Shown here one piece after another: positions 6,144-14,057 of a stretch of DNA of 20,934 nucleotides. The stretch spans positions 1-20,934 of the forward strand of contig JAQXJQ010000218.1 in NCBI GenBank assembly GCA_029009035.1, given 5' to 3'. How positions within the stretch are numbered: the stretch's first letter is position 1; each line of letters begins with the position of its first letter. This stretch comes from Oscillospiraceae bacterium. GTDB lineage: Bacteria > Bacillota > Clostridia > Oscillospirales > Oscillospiraceae. The notes below the pieces were generated by a model. It searched no databases. It saw only the letters and a list, made by a program, of their open reading frames with translations, and was not told where the DNA came from. A program made the position numbers and the translations under genes.

Positions 6144-8063
6144 TTATTCCAGCTCGAATGCGCCGGTGTAGAGCTGATAGTACTCGCCCTTTTCGGCAAT
6201 GAGCTTTTCATGGTTGCCCCGCTCGATGATGCGGCCCTGCTCCAGCACCATGATGACATCGGAGTTGCGCACGGTGGACAGACGGTGGGCAATGACGAAC
6301 ACGGTGCGGTTGCACATCAGGGCGTCCATGCCCGCCTGAACGATGGCCTCGGTGCGGGTGTCGATGGAGGAGGTGGCCTCATCCAGAATGAGCACCGGGG
6401 GATCGGCCACGGCGGCCCGGGCGATGGCCAGCAGCTGGCGCTGACCCTGGGAGAGGCTGGCGCCGTTGCCGGTGAGCATGGTGTTGTAACCGTCGGGCAG
6501 GCGGGTGATGAAGTCGTGGGCGCCGGCCAGCTGCGCGGCGGCGATGCATTCATCATCGCAGGCATCCAGATTGCCGTAGCGAATGTTGTCCATCACGGTG
6601 CCGGTGAACAGGTTGGTGTCCTGCAGCACGATGCCCAGAGAGCGGCGCAGGTCGGCCTTCCTGATCTCCTTGATGTTGATGCCGTCATAGAGGATGGTGC
6701 CGTCCTGGATGTCGTAGAAGCGGTTGATGAGGTTGGTGATGGTGGTCTTGCCCGCGCCGGTAGCGCCCACGAAGGCCACCTTCTGGCCAGGCTCGGCAAA
6801 GAGGGTGATGTCGTGGAGCACGGTTTTGTCCTCGCTGTAGCCGAAGTCCACATCCTGGAAGCGAACGTCGCCGGTGAGGCGGTTGTAGGTGACGGTGCCG
6901 TCGGCCTTGACATCCCGCCAGGCCCACACATTGGTGCGCTCGGCGCACTCGGTGAGGGTGCCGTCGGGGTTCTCGCAGGCGTTGACCAGCGTGACATGGC
7001 CCTCGTCGCGCTCGGGCTGCTCTTCCATCAGGTCGAAGATGCGCTGGGCGCCGGCGATACCCATGATGATGGAGTTGAACTGCTGGGACACCTGGCTGAT
7101 GTTGTTGGAAAATTGCTTGGTCATATTGAGGAAGGGGACGATGATGCTGATGCTGAAGGGGAGGCAGGAGATGGAGACATTGGGGGCGCCGGCCAGCATG
7201 AGCGCGCCGCCCACCATAGCCACCACGGCGTAGAGCACATTGGAGAGGTTGAACAGGATGGGCATGAGGATGTTGGCGAAGGTATTGGCCTTGCGGGAGT
7301 CATCATACAGGCCGTCGTTGAAACGGTCGAAGTCCTTCTTGGTCTCCTCCTCGTGGACAAAGACCTTGACCACCTTCTGGCCGTTCATCAGCTCCTCCAC
7401 GAAGCCCTCCATCTTGCCGGTGGCCTCCTGCTGGCGGCGGAAGAACTTGCCGGACTTGCCGCCCACGCCCCGGATGATAAAGGTCATGAGATACACGCCG
7501 AGGAGCACCACCAGAGTGAGCCAGAGGCTGTAGTACAGCATGATGCACAGCACGGAGATCACCACCACAGCGGTGGAGATAAGCTGGGGAATGCTCTGGG
7601 CGATGAGCTGGCGCAGGGTGTCGATATCATTGGTGTAGTGGCTCATGATATCGCCGTGGTTGTGGGTGTCAAAGTAGCGGATGGGCAGGTCCTGCATTCC
7701 GTCGAACATGGCGCAGCGCAGCTTTTTCAAGGTGCCCTGAGTGATAATGGCCATCATGCGGTTCCATGCGAAGGAACTGACCAGAGAGGCCAGATAGAAC
7801 ACAAGAAGGACGCTGATCAGGCGGAGAAACTGGCCGGACACGGCGGACCAGGTGGAACCGCTGCCCAGGGAGACCTCCACCAGAGCGACCACCTTCTGCA
7901 TGAAGATGGAGGGGATGGCGGCCACCACGGCGCTGAACAGGATGCACAGCAGGGTCAGGGGCAGGGCCACGGGATAGAATTTGAACAGCATTTGGAACAG
8001 GCGCTTGAGGGTGCCCTTCTTCATGGGAGGACGGCCGGAACGCATATTGGGTTTATTCGCCAT
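6144..8063 (-). CDS. ABC exporter half-transporter with consensus ATPase
   Basis: A protein of 639 aa with an N-terminal six-helix transmembrane domain (about residues 25-335) and a C-terminal ATPase domain, the layout of bacterial multidrug-type exporters. The ATPase motifs are consensus: Walker A GATGAGKTT near residue 433, signature LSQGQRQ near 537, Walker B VLILDEATSSID near 559 with catalytic Glu, and switch His in IAHRLST near 592. ATG at 8063 lies 11 bases inside the end of the upstream exporter gene and follows a G-rich site, so the two are coupled. The frame open to 8306 is not used. Between membrane and ATPase domains is an unusual acidic insertion of about 60 residues. It probably pairs with the upstream half-transporter. 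Substrate unknown. Confidence 0.93.
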   Translation of the reverse strand: MANKPNMRSGRPPMKKGTLKRLFQMLFKFYPVALPLTLLCILFSAVVAAIPSIFMQKVVALVEVSLGSGSTWSAVSGQFLRLISVLLVFYLASLVSSFAWNRMMAIITQGTLKKLRCAMFDGMQDLPIRYFDTHNHGDIMSHYTNDIDTLRQLIAQSIPQLISTAVVVISVLCIMLYYSLWLTLVVLLGVYLMTFIIRGVGGKSGKFFRRQQEATGKMEGFVEELMNGQKVVKVFVHEEETKKDFDRFNDGLYDDSRKANTFANILMPILFNLSNVLYAVVAMVGGALMLAGAPNVSISCLPFSISIIVPFLNMTKQFSNNISQVSQQFNSIIMGIAGAQRIFDLMEEQPERDEGHVTLVNACENPDGTLTECAERTNVWAWRDVKADGTVTYNRLTGDVRFQDVDFGYSEDKTVLHDITLFAEPGQKVAFVGATGAGKTTITNLINRFYDIQDGTILYDGINIKEIRKADLRRSLGIVLQDTNLFTGTVMDNIRYGNLDACDDECIAAAQLAGAHDFITRLPDGYNTMLTGNGASLSQGQRQLLAIARAAVADPPVLILDEATSSIDTRTEAIVQAGMDALMCNRTVFVIAHRLSTVRNSDVIMVLEQGRIIERGNHEKLIAEKGEYYQLYTGAFELE

Positions 8064-9798
8064 CCTGCTCACCCCCCTTCTTCTGGGATTCATAGACTTC
8101 CTGATAGATGGCGTTGGAGGCGAGAAGCTCCTTATGGGTGCCGACGGCGTCGATACTTCCGTTGTCCATAATGATGATGCGGTCGGCGTCTTCCACGGAG
8201 GAGACACGCTGAGCCACGATGATCTTGGTGGTGTCGGGCAGGTAGTCCTTGAACGCCTTGCGGATGAGGGCGTCGGTATGGGTGTCCACAGCGGAGGTGG
8301 AGTCATCCAGAATGAGGACTTTGGGCTTCTTCAGCAGGGCGCGGGCGATGCACAGGCGCTGCTTCTGACCGCCGGAGACATTGGTGCCGCCCTGTTCGAT
8401 GTGGGTATCGTAACCGTCGGGGAACTGGGTGATGAAGTCATGGGCCTGAGCCATCTTGCAGGCCTCCACCAGCTCCTCGTCGGTGGCGTTCAGATCGCCC
8501 CAGCGGAGGTTTTCCTTGATGGTGCCGGAGAAGAGCACGTTCTTCTGGAGGACCACGGCCACCTGATTCCGCAGGGTGTCCAGATCGTAGTCCTTCACAT
8601 CCACGCCGCCCACCTTCACGGTGCCCTCGGTGGCGTCGTACAGGCGGGAGATCAGCTGGATGAGGGAGGTCTTGGAGGAGCCGGTGCCGCCCAGAATGCC
8701 GATGGTCTCGCCGGAGCGGATGTGCAGATCAATGTTGGACAGGGCCATGCGCTCGGCGTGCTCGGAGTAGCGGAAGTTCACATGGTCAAAGTCGATGGAG
8801 CCGTCCTTCACCTGGGTGACGGGATCGGCAGGGCTGACGATGGTGCTCTGCTCGGTCAGCACCTCGGAGATCCGTCGGGCGGACTCCATGGACATGGTGA
8901 TCATCACGAACACCATGGAGAGCATCATCAAATTCATGAGGATCTGCACGCTGTAGGAGACCAGAGCGGAGAGCTGACCCACATCCAGCGCAGCTCCGCC
9001 GGAGCTGATGATGGCGCGGGAGCCCAGCAGCAGGATGAGGGTGTTGGAGGTGTACATACACAGGTTCATGAGGGGGGAGTTCAGAGCCAGAATTTTCTCC
9101 GCTCTGGTGAAGTCGGCGCAGACATCCTCGGCAGCGGCACGGAACTTTTCCTTCTCATGGTTTTCCCGGACGTAGGATTTGACCACACGCATGGCCTGCA
9201 CATTTTCCTGAATGGACTCATTGATCCGGTCGTACTTCTTGAACACCCGGCGGAACAGAGGCATGACCCGGGTGGCGATCAGGAGCAGACCTCCGCCCAG
9301 TATGGGGATGACCACCAGGAAGATGAGGGAGAGGGAGCCTGCCATCCGATAGGCCATAATGACGGAGAAGATGAGCATCAGCGGAGAGCGGACGGCTGCC
9401 CGGATGATCATCATAAAGGACATCTGAACGTTGGTCACATCGGTGGTCAGACGGGTGACCAGAGAAGAGGTGGAGAACTTATCCACATTGGCGAAGGAGA
9501 AGTCCTGAATGGCATAGAACATATCCTTGCGCAGATTGCGGGCAAAGCCGGTGGCGGCCCGGGCTCCGGTGGTGCCTGCGGCCCAGCCGGTGAGCAGGGC
9601 GACGGCCGCCATACCGATGAGAATGAGACCGTACCGGACAATGGTGCCCAGGGCACAGCCGGCCTTGATCTCGTTGACCAGCAGGGCAATGGTATAGGGA
9701 ATCAGAACATCGGCCACCACTTCCACGATAACAAGAATGGGCGTGATGATGGTGCTTTTCCTGAATTCCCGAAGGGATTTTAAAAGAGTTTTCAGCAT
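8053..9798 (-). CDS. ABC exporter half-transporter with degenerate ATP site
   Basis: A protein of 581 aa with a six-helix membrane domain followed by an ATPase domain. Several catalytic motifs deviate: Walker A is GGTGSSKTS near residue 373, Walker B is VLILDDSTSAVD near 496 with Asp in place of the catalytic Glu, and the switch motif reads VAQRVSS near 529 with Gln in place of His. The signature VSGGQKQR is intact. This pattern is known from the non-catalytic half of heterodimeric exporters such as TM287/288, LmrCD and BmrCD. The partner gene overlaps by 11 bases and has consensus motifs, which supports a heterodimer. ATG at 9798 follows an AAAGGAAA-type site. It is the second gene of a marR-led operon. 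Drugs, lipids or peptides are possible substrates. Confidence 0.94.
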   Translation of the reverse strand: MLKTLLKSLREFRKSTIITPILVIVEVVADVLIPYTIALLVNEIKAGCALGTIVRYGLILIGMAAVALLTGWAAGTTGARAATGFARNLRKDMFYAIQDFSFANVDKFSTSSLVTRLTTDVTNVQMSFMMIIRAAVRSPLMLIFSVIMAYRMAGSLSLIFLVVIPILGGGLLLIATRVMPLFRRVFKKYDRINESIQENVQAMRVVKSYVRENHEKEKFRAAAEDVCADFTRAEKILALNSPLMNLCMYTSNTLILLLGSRAIISSGGAALDVGQLSALVSYSVQILMNLMMLSMVFVMITMSMESARRISEVLTEQSTIVSPADPVTQVKDGSIDFDHVNFRYSEHAERMALSNIDLHIRSGETIGILGGTGSSKTSLIQLISRLYDATEGTVKVGGVDVKDYDLDTLRNQVAVVLQKNVLFSGTIKENLRWGDLNATDEELVEACKMAQAHDFITQFPDGYDTHIEQGGTNVSGGQKQRLCIARALLKKPKVLILDDSTSAVDTHTDALIRKAFKDYLPDTTKIIVAQRVSSVEDADRIIIMDNGSIDAVGTHKELLASNAIYQEVYESQKKGGEQDGE

Positions 9799-9864
9799 AG
9801 GGTTTCCTTTCCAAAGTCGAAACGACTTTTATGATGTGCGGTAGGGGGATCGCAGGCGTGGGCG

Positions 9865-10305
9865 TCAGCCCTGTTCGCCGGGTTCCGAAATATTTGCGTA
9901 CATTTTGCTGAGCAGGGAGTACAGCACAGAGCGTTCCTCACCGCTGAGGCTCTCCATCGCCTTGCTTTCCATTTCCTGCACCTGTTTTATCGCGGTGAGG
10001 CAGACGGCGCGGCCGGCCTCTGTCAGGCGGATGGACTTGATGCGCTTATCTTTCTCTGAGCCGAAGGACTCAATGAAGCCCTTTTCTTCCGTGCGCTTGA
10101 CCAATCCCGCCGTGGTGGACTGGGCAACTCCCAGCACACGCTCCAGTTCCTTCAAAGAGCAGGAGCCGCCCATGTGATCCCGCAGCATAAACAGCAGGTT
10201 TACCTGGGCAAACGTCAGGCCGGCGTTGCGCAGACCGTTGTTTGCGTTTTTCTGCAGCGCACAATGGATCTGGCGGATCAGAGCGCAGCAGGCATTATCT
10301 CCCAT
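9865..10305 (-). CDS. MarR-family transcriptional regulator
   Basis: A DNA-binding protein of 146 aa with a MarR-type winged helix. Seen are the recognition-helix region SLKELERVLGVAQSTTAGLVKR at about residues 62-83 and a wing ESFGSEKDKRIKSIRLTEAG at about 91-110, with dimerisation helices on either side. I chose ATG at 10305, seven bases after AAGGAGG; the frame open to 10356 would start upstream of this site and overlap the promoter. It lies 66 bases before the exporter pair on the same strand, the classic layout for a local repressor of a drug exporter. A palindrome covering its own -10 box suggests autorepression. The effector is unknown. Confidence 0.93.
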   Translation of the reverse strand: MGDNACCALIRQIHCALQKNANNGLRNAGLTFAQVNLLFMLRDHMGGSCSLKELERVLGVAQSTTAGLVKRTEEKGFIESFGSEKDKRIKSIRLTEAGRAVCLTAIKQVQEMESKAMESLSGEERSVLYSLLSKMYANISEPGEQG

Positions 10306-10327
10306 GACATGACCTCCTTTTGATAGC

Positions 10328-10356
10328 ATGATATCATATGGAAAACCGAGAGTCAA
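10328..10356 (-). promoter_or_regulatory. marR-operon promoter with probable MarR operator
   Basis: Read on the minus strand, TTGACT (10351-10356) and TATCAT (10328-10333) are 17 bases apart. The -10 box forms half of a perfect ten-base palindrome, ATGATATCAT (10328-10337). A dimeric MarR protein bound there would block RNA polymerase. The promoter match is seen; operator function is inferred. Confidence 0.72.
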
Positions 10357-10391
10357 TAGCGTGCGATTAAAAGCAAACTATCAACTCTCGG
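10346..10391 (-). terminator. Probable recD2 terminator overlapping the marR promoter
   Basis: CCGAGAGTCAATAG (10346-10359) and CTATCAACTCTCGG (10378-10391) form an inverted repeat with an 18-base loop and a small internal mismatch. On the minus strand it is preceded by A-rich sequence and followed by TTTTCC, about 20 bases after the recD2 stop. One arm contains the marR -35 box. It could be a weak terminator, a second protein-binding site, or both. On the plus strand it is also followed by a T-run. Confidence 0.5.
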
Positions 10392-10409
10392 ATTTTTTTG
10401 TAAAAAATG

Positions 10410-12626
10410 CTAATTGCACAGTTCTGTGAGCAGGCGTGTGCGCAGGGCGGAGTAGCGCCGGGTCTGTTTGTCATTGGCGGTCATCTGGGCCAGCAGCTCC
10501 TGTGAACCCACCACGATGAACAGCTCGCGGGCCCGGGTGATGGCGGTGTAGAGCACGCCGCGGGAGAGCAGGGTGGGAGGGACATCGCACAGGGACAGGA
10601 TGACGGCCCGGTATTCGCTGCCTTGAGCCTTGTGGACGGTGACCGCCCACGCCGGTTCCAGCTCACCCAGCAGCTCGGAGGGGTAGTTCACCACGCGGCC
10701 CTCAAAGGACACGGTGATACCGCCGGCGGTGACCTCGGTGATGACGCCGATATCGCCGTTGAAGATCCCCAGATCCCGCTCTCCGGTCTCCGGATTTTCC
10801 CAAATGAGGTCGTAGTTGTTGCGGATCTGCATGACCCGGTCGCCCTGCCGGAAGATGTACTGGCCGAAGGCCCGTTCTCCCTTGCCCTCGGCGGGGGGGT
10901 TGAGGGCCTGCTGCAGGGCGCGGTTCAGGGATGCGGTGCCGGCGCCTCTCACCCGGGTGGGGGAGAGCACCTGGATCTGGTCGCTGGGAATGCCCATCTT
11001 CTCGGGCAGACGGCTGCGGCACAGCTCCACGATGGTTTCCACCGTGCGCCCCGCGTCCCGCCGACCCATAAAGAAGAAGTCTTTGCTCTTGTTGCTGAGG
11101 TCGGGGAGTTCGCCCTTGTTCACGCCGTGGGCGTTCATGATGATGGCGCTCTCCCGTGCCTGGCGGAAGATCTCCGTGAGGGACACGGCGGGGACGGCTC
11201 CGCTGCGGAGCAGATGATCCAATACACAGCCCGGGCCCACGGAGGGGAGCTGGTCCGGGTCGCCCACCAGGACCAGACGGCAATCCCCCCGCAGAGCGGA
11301 GAGCAGCGCGGACATGAGAGAGAGGTCCACCATGGAGGTCTCGTCCACGATCACCGCGTCAGCGGGAAGGGGGTCGTCCTGATTTTTGGTAAAGGCCAGC
11401 TGGCCGGTAAAGGGGTCCAGCTTGGTCTCCAGCAGGCGGTGAATGGTGAACGCCTCCTGACCGCAGGTCTCGCCCATGCGTTTGGCGGCCCGTCCGGTGG
11501 GGGCGGCCAGGGCGGTCTCCAGACCCAATGCCTCAAAGAGGGACAGCACACCCCGCAGGGAAGTGGTCTTGCCCGTGCCGGGGCCGCCGGTGAGAAGCAT
11601 GATCTGCCGGGAGGCGGCCAGTTCCACCGCCTTGCGCTGCTCCTCGGCGTAGACGATGCCCTGCTCACGCTGGATGCGGTCGATGAGCCGGTCCAGGTCA
11701 CGGGGCGGTTCGATCTCCGTGCGGCACATATCGGCCAGCCGCATGGCCACATAGCACTCCGCACCGTACAGACCGGCCGGATAGCAGGCGGTGACGCCGG
11801 CAATGTCCTCCCGCACCACTTCGCCCCGGTCAAGCAGGGCGTCCAGGCCGGTGCGCAGAGGATCTTCTTCCAGACCGATGAGGGTGGAGGTGGCGGCAAG
11901 GAGCTTGTTCTGAGGCAAAAACACATGGCCGTTGTCGGCATTGTGCTCCAATTCAAAGAGAAGGGCAGTCTCGATGCGCTGAGGATCGTCCCCGGCTACG
12001 CCCAGGGCAATGGCAAGGGCGTCCACCTGGGCGAAGGAGATGCCCAGAGTGCGGTCGGAGAGGAGGTAGGGATTGTCCTCCACGATCTGGGCAGCCAGGT
12101 CCCCAAAGCGGCGGTAGAGGGGCATGGCGGCGGAGAGGGGCAGCTTCCAGTTGGACAAGAATTCCGCCAGACGGCGGATGCCCATTTGCTCCCGGAAGGC
12201 GTCCCCGATGGAGCGGGCCTTTTTGGGGCTGATGCCCCGCAGCTCGCTTAAACGCTCCGGCTCCCGCTCAATGATCTCCAGCGCCTGGGCGCCGAACTTG
12301 TCCACGATCTGCCGGGCCAGCCCCAGGCGGATGCCCTTCACGGCGCCGGAGGCCAGATATTCGAAGACGGCTTTTTCCCCGACGGGCATATGGCGCATGA
12401 CCACCTCGGCCTTGAACTGCTCACCGTAAGCGGGGTGGCGGCCCCAGATGCCCTCCAGCTCCAGACTTTCGCCGGGAGCCACACCGGGCATACAGCCCAC
12501 CGCGGTGATCTCCCCCTTGCCGGGGCAGTCCAGCCGCAGCACGGTGTAGCCGTTTTCCTCATTGCGGAACAGCAGGGCGGAAACGGTACCCTCGATTTGG
12601 TTTTGGCTGTGGTCAAATGCTGCCAT
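10410..12626 (-). CDS. recD2: ATP-dependent RecD-like DNA helicase RecD2
   Basis: A superfamily 1B 5'-to-3' helicase of 738 aa, of the RecD2/YrrC type found in bacteria without RecBC and linked to DNA repair and replication fork maintenance. The N-terminal part has the OB-like segment (GTVSALLFRNEENGYTVLRL) and helix-hairpin-helix repeats (LRGISPKKARSIGDAF). The motor motifs are Walker A LTGGPGTGKTTS near residue 350, Walker B VIVDETSMVDL near 428, TVHKAQGSEY near 665 and YTAITRARELFIVVG near 697. I chose ATG at 12626, eight bases after GCGGAG; the frame extends to a TTG at 12644 without a ribosome site. The length is normal for the family. It is monocistronic with its own promoter and independent of the marR operon downstream. 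Confidence 0.95.
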   Translation of the reverse strand: MAAFDHSQNQIEGTVSALLFRNEENGYTVLRLDCPGKGEITAVGCMPGVAPGESLELEGIWGRHPAYGEQFKAEVVMRHMPVGEKAVFEYLASGAVKGIRLGLARQIVDKFGAQALEIIEREPERLSELRGISPKKARSIGDAFREQMGIRRLAEFLSNWKLPLSAAMPLYRRFGDLAAQIVEDNPYLLSDRTLGISFAQVDALAIALGVAGDDPQRIETALLFELEHNADNGHVFLPQNKLLAATSTLIGLEEDPLRTGLDALLDRGEVVREDIAGVTACYPAGLYGAECYVAMRLADMCRTEIEPPRDLDRLIDRIQREQGIVYAEEQRKAVELAASRQIMLLTGGPGTGKTTSLRGVLSLFEALGLETALAAPTGRAAKRMGETCGQEAFTIHRLLETKLDPFTGQLAFTKNQDDPLPADAVIVDETSMVDLSLMSALLSALRGDCRLVLVGDPDQLPSVGPGCVLDHLLRSGAVPAVSLTEIFRQARESAIIMNAHGVNKGELPDLSNKSKDFFFMGRRDAGRTVETIVELCRSRLPEKMGIPSDQIQVLSPTRVRGAGTASLNRALQQALNPPAEGKGERAFGQYIFRQGDRVMQIRNNYDLIWENPETGERDLGIFNGDIGVITEVTAGGITVSFEGRVVNYPSELLGELEPAWAVTVHKAQGSEYRAVILSLCDVPPTLLSRGVLYTAITRARELFIVVGSQELLAQMTANDKQTRRYSALRTRLLTELCN

Positions 12627-12659
12627 GTCAACAACTCCGCACAAACAAATGTTTCATTT

Positions 12660-12688
12660 ATTGTAACATACCGGAAGCCGGGTTGCAA
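12660..12688 (-). promoter_or_regulatory. recD2 promoter
   Basis: On the minus strand TTGCAA (12683-12688) and TACAAT (12660-12665) are 17 bases apart, about 34 bases before the recD2 start codon. The -35 box sits at the centre of the palindrome GGTTGCAACC (12681-12690). Confidence 0.75.
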
Positions 12689-12726
12689 CCGGATTTTGTG
12701 GGCACAATAGCAGGGAGGTGAAATGA

Positions 12727-13155
12727 ATGATCACGGAAAATCAACTGCTGAACCACATCTATCAGACCGCCGAGATGGGCGGCGAGGGCATTGAGGCGGT
12801 GCTGAAATATGCCGACGAGCCCAAGCTGGTCCAGGCGCTCAACAGTCAGCTTTCCGAGTACCGGAAGATGCAGCGCTCCGCCGGAGAAATGCTCCGGGAG
12901 CGGGGGGAGGAGGCAAAGGGCACCAATCCCATGGCCAAGGTCTCCTCGGAGATGATGAGCGCCATGAAGACCATGGCAGACCATTCCGCGACGAAAATCG
13001 CGGAAATGATGATCCAGGGGAACACCATGGGCGTGACCAAGAGCATCCGCACGATCCGGGACTGCACCCTTCACGATGAGCGGGTGCGGGACCTGGCCAA
13101 CAAGCTGCTGAAAACAGAAGAGGCCAACATTGAGGAAATGAAGCGGTTTCTTTGA
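12727..13155 (+). CDS. Small helical protein of unknown function
   Basis: A soluble 142-aa protein predicted by eye to be almost wholly alpha-helical, with no signal peptide or membrane segment. It is rich in Met, Glu and Lys. Long amphipathic stretches such as VLKYADEPKLVQALNSQLSE and the EMMSAMKTMADHSATKIAEM region suggest a four-helix bundle. The spacing of His and Glu residues (for example DHSATKIAE and CTLHDERV) recalls ferritin-like or DUF2383-like bundles, but I see no complete metal site and do not assign a function. ATG at 12727 is eight bases after GGGAGG. It is divergent from recD2 with about 100 bases between, and a clear terminator follows it. Confidence 0.82.
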   Translation: MITENQLLNHIYQTAEMGGEGIEAVLKYADEPKLVQALNSQLSEYRKMQRSAGEMLRERGEEAKGTNPMAKVSSEMMSAMKTMADHSATKIAEMMIQGNTMGVTKSIRTIRDCTLHDERVRDLANKLLKTEEANIEEMKRFL

Positions 13156-13156
13156 G

Positions 13157-13199
13157 AGAAGACCGGCAGGGACAACACCTGCCGGTTTCTCTTGCTTTT
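13157..13199 (+). terminator. Terminator of the small helical protein gene
   Basis: ACCGGCAGG (13162-13170) pairs with CCTGCCGGT (13178-13186), and outer AGAGAA/TTCTCT pairs lengthen the stem. TTGCTTTT follows. It begins directly behind the stop codon. Confidence 0.87.
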
Positions 13200-13219
13200 C
13201 GGGCGGGATATTATATAAT
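13192..13219 (+). promoter_or_regulatory. Promoter of the nucleoside phosphorylase gene
   Basis: TTGCTT (13192-13197) and a perfect TATAAT (13214-13219) are 16 bases apart. Transcription would start near 13226, giving a leader of under 20 bases. The -35 box lies within the T-tract of the preceding terminator. Confidence 0.75.
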
Positions 13220-13242
13220 AAAAGAAAAAGGGGAGTGGTCAT

Positions 13243-14013
13243 ATGATCGCATCGGAGCGCCAATTTCATATCAACTGCCTGCCGGGAGAGGTGGGGCGGT
13301 ACTGCATCCTGCCGGGAGATCCCGGCCGCTGTGAAAAGATCGCCCGTTATTTCGATAACCCCGTCCATGTGATGACCAACCGGGAGTTTGTGACTTACAC
13401 CGGGACCCTGCTGGGGGAGAAGGTCAGCGTGGTGTCCACCGGAATTGGCGGCCCCTCCGCCTCCATCGCCATGGAGGAGCTGGTGAACATCGGCGCGGAT
13501 ACCTTTGTCCGGGTGGGTACCTGCGGCGGAATTGAACTGGATGTGAAAAGCGGCGATGTGGTCATCGCCACCGGCGCGGTGCGCATGGAGGGCACCAGCC
13601 GTGAGTATGCCCCCATCGAGTTCCCCGCGGTGGCCGATCTCAGCGTGACCAACGCCCTGGTGGATGCGGCGAAGGGGATGGGAAAGCGCTGGCACGCCGG
13701 CGTGGTGCAGTGCAAGGACTCCTTCTACGGCCAGCATTCGCCGGAGGTGATGCCGGTGTCCTATGACTTGCAGAGCAAGTGGGAGGCGTGGAAGCGCCTT
13801 GGGGTGCTGGCCTCTGAGATGGAGTCCGCCGCCCTGTTCACGGTGGCGGCCTATCGGCGGGTGCGCTGCGGGTCTGTGTTCCATGTGATCTGGAACCAGG
13901 AGCGCAATGCCGCGGGACTGGACCAGATCCGGGACGAGGATACCGAGTCCGCCATCCGTGTGGGCATCGAGGCGCTGAAGCTGCTCATCGAGCGGGACAG
14001 AGCGCAGAAGTGA
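13243..14013 (+). CDS. udp: Uridine phosphorylase-type nucleoside phosphorylase
   Basis: A cytoplasmic enzyme of 256 aa of the nucleoside phosphorylase I family, which cleaves a nucleoside with phosphate to free base and ribose-1-phosphate. Motifs seen are the phosphate-binding GDPGR at residues 25-29, VSTGIGGPSAS near 64, VRVGTCGGIE near 89-98, DSFYGQ near 163 and ASEMESAALFT at about 190-200, where the Met-Glu pair contacts the nucleoside. The length and motif order fit uridine phosphorylase (E. coli Udp is about 253 aa), but purine or broader specificity cannot be excluded from sequence. ATG at 13243 follows GGGGAG by seven bases. It is monocistronic, with its own promoter and a strong terminator. 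It probably serves pyrimidine salvage. Confidence 0.9.
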   Translation: MIASERQFHINCLPGEVGRYCILPGDPGRCEKIARYFDNPVHVMTNREFVTYTGTLLGEKVSVVSTGIGGPSASIAMEELVNIGADTFVRVGTCGGIELDVKSGDVVIATGAVRMEGTSREYAPIEFPAVADLSVTNALVDAAKGMGKRWHAGVVQCKDSFYGQHSPEVMPVSYDLQSKWEAWKRLGVLASEMESAALFTVAAYRRVRCGSVFHVIWNQERNAAGLDQIRDEDTESAIRVGIEALKLLIERDRAQK

Positions 14014-14016
14014 GAT

Positions 14017-14053
14017 AAAAAAAGCGAGCCGCTGGTCTGCGGCTCGCTTTTTT
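14017..14053. terminator. Bidirectional terminator between udp and the DUF2229-type partner
   Basis: GCGAGCCGC (14024-14032) pairs with GCGGCTCGC (14039-14047) around a six-base loop, with A7 before and T6 after. It ends udp on the plus strand and the activase operon on the minus strand, whose stop codon is five bases away. Confidence 0.93.
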
Positions 14054-14057
14054 ATAC

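Noticed and set aside
8666..8693. Walker A of the upstream exporter (GSSKT) as a sign of a pseudogene
   Set aside because: The frame is intact over 581 codons, the signature motif is kept, and this set of changes is typical of the degenerate half of heterodimeric exporters.
6138..9783. Very long plus-strand open frames (677 and 600 codons) across the exporter genes
   Set aside because: They run exactly antisense to genes with full ABC-exporter motifs, read as Gly/His/Asp/Val-rich text without domains, and result from the GC-rich third-position bias. The same applies to the long frames opposite recD2, the activase genes and asnB's neighbours.
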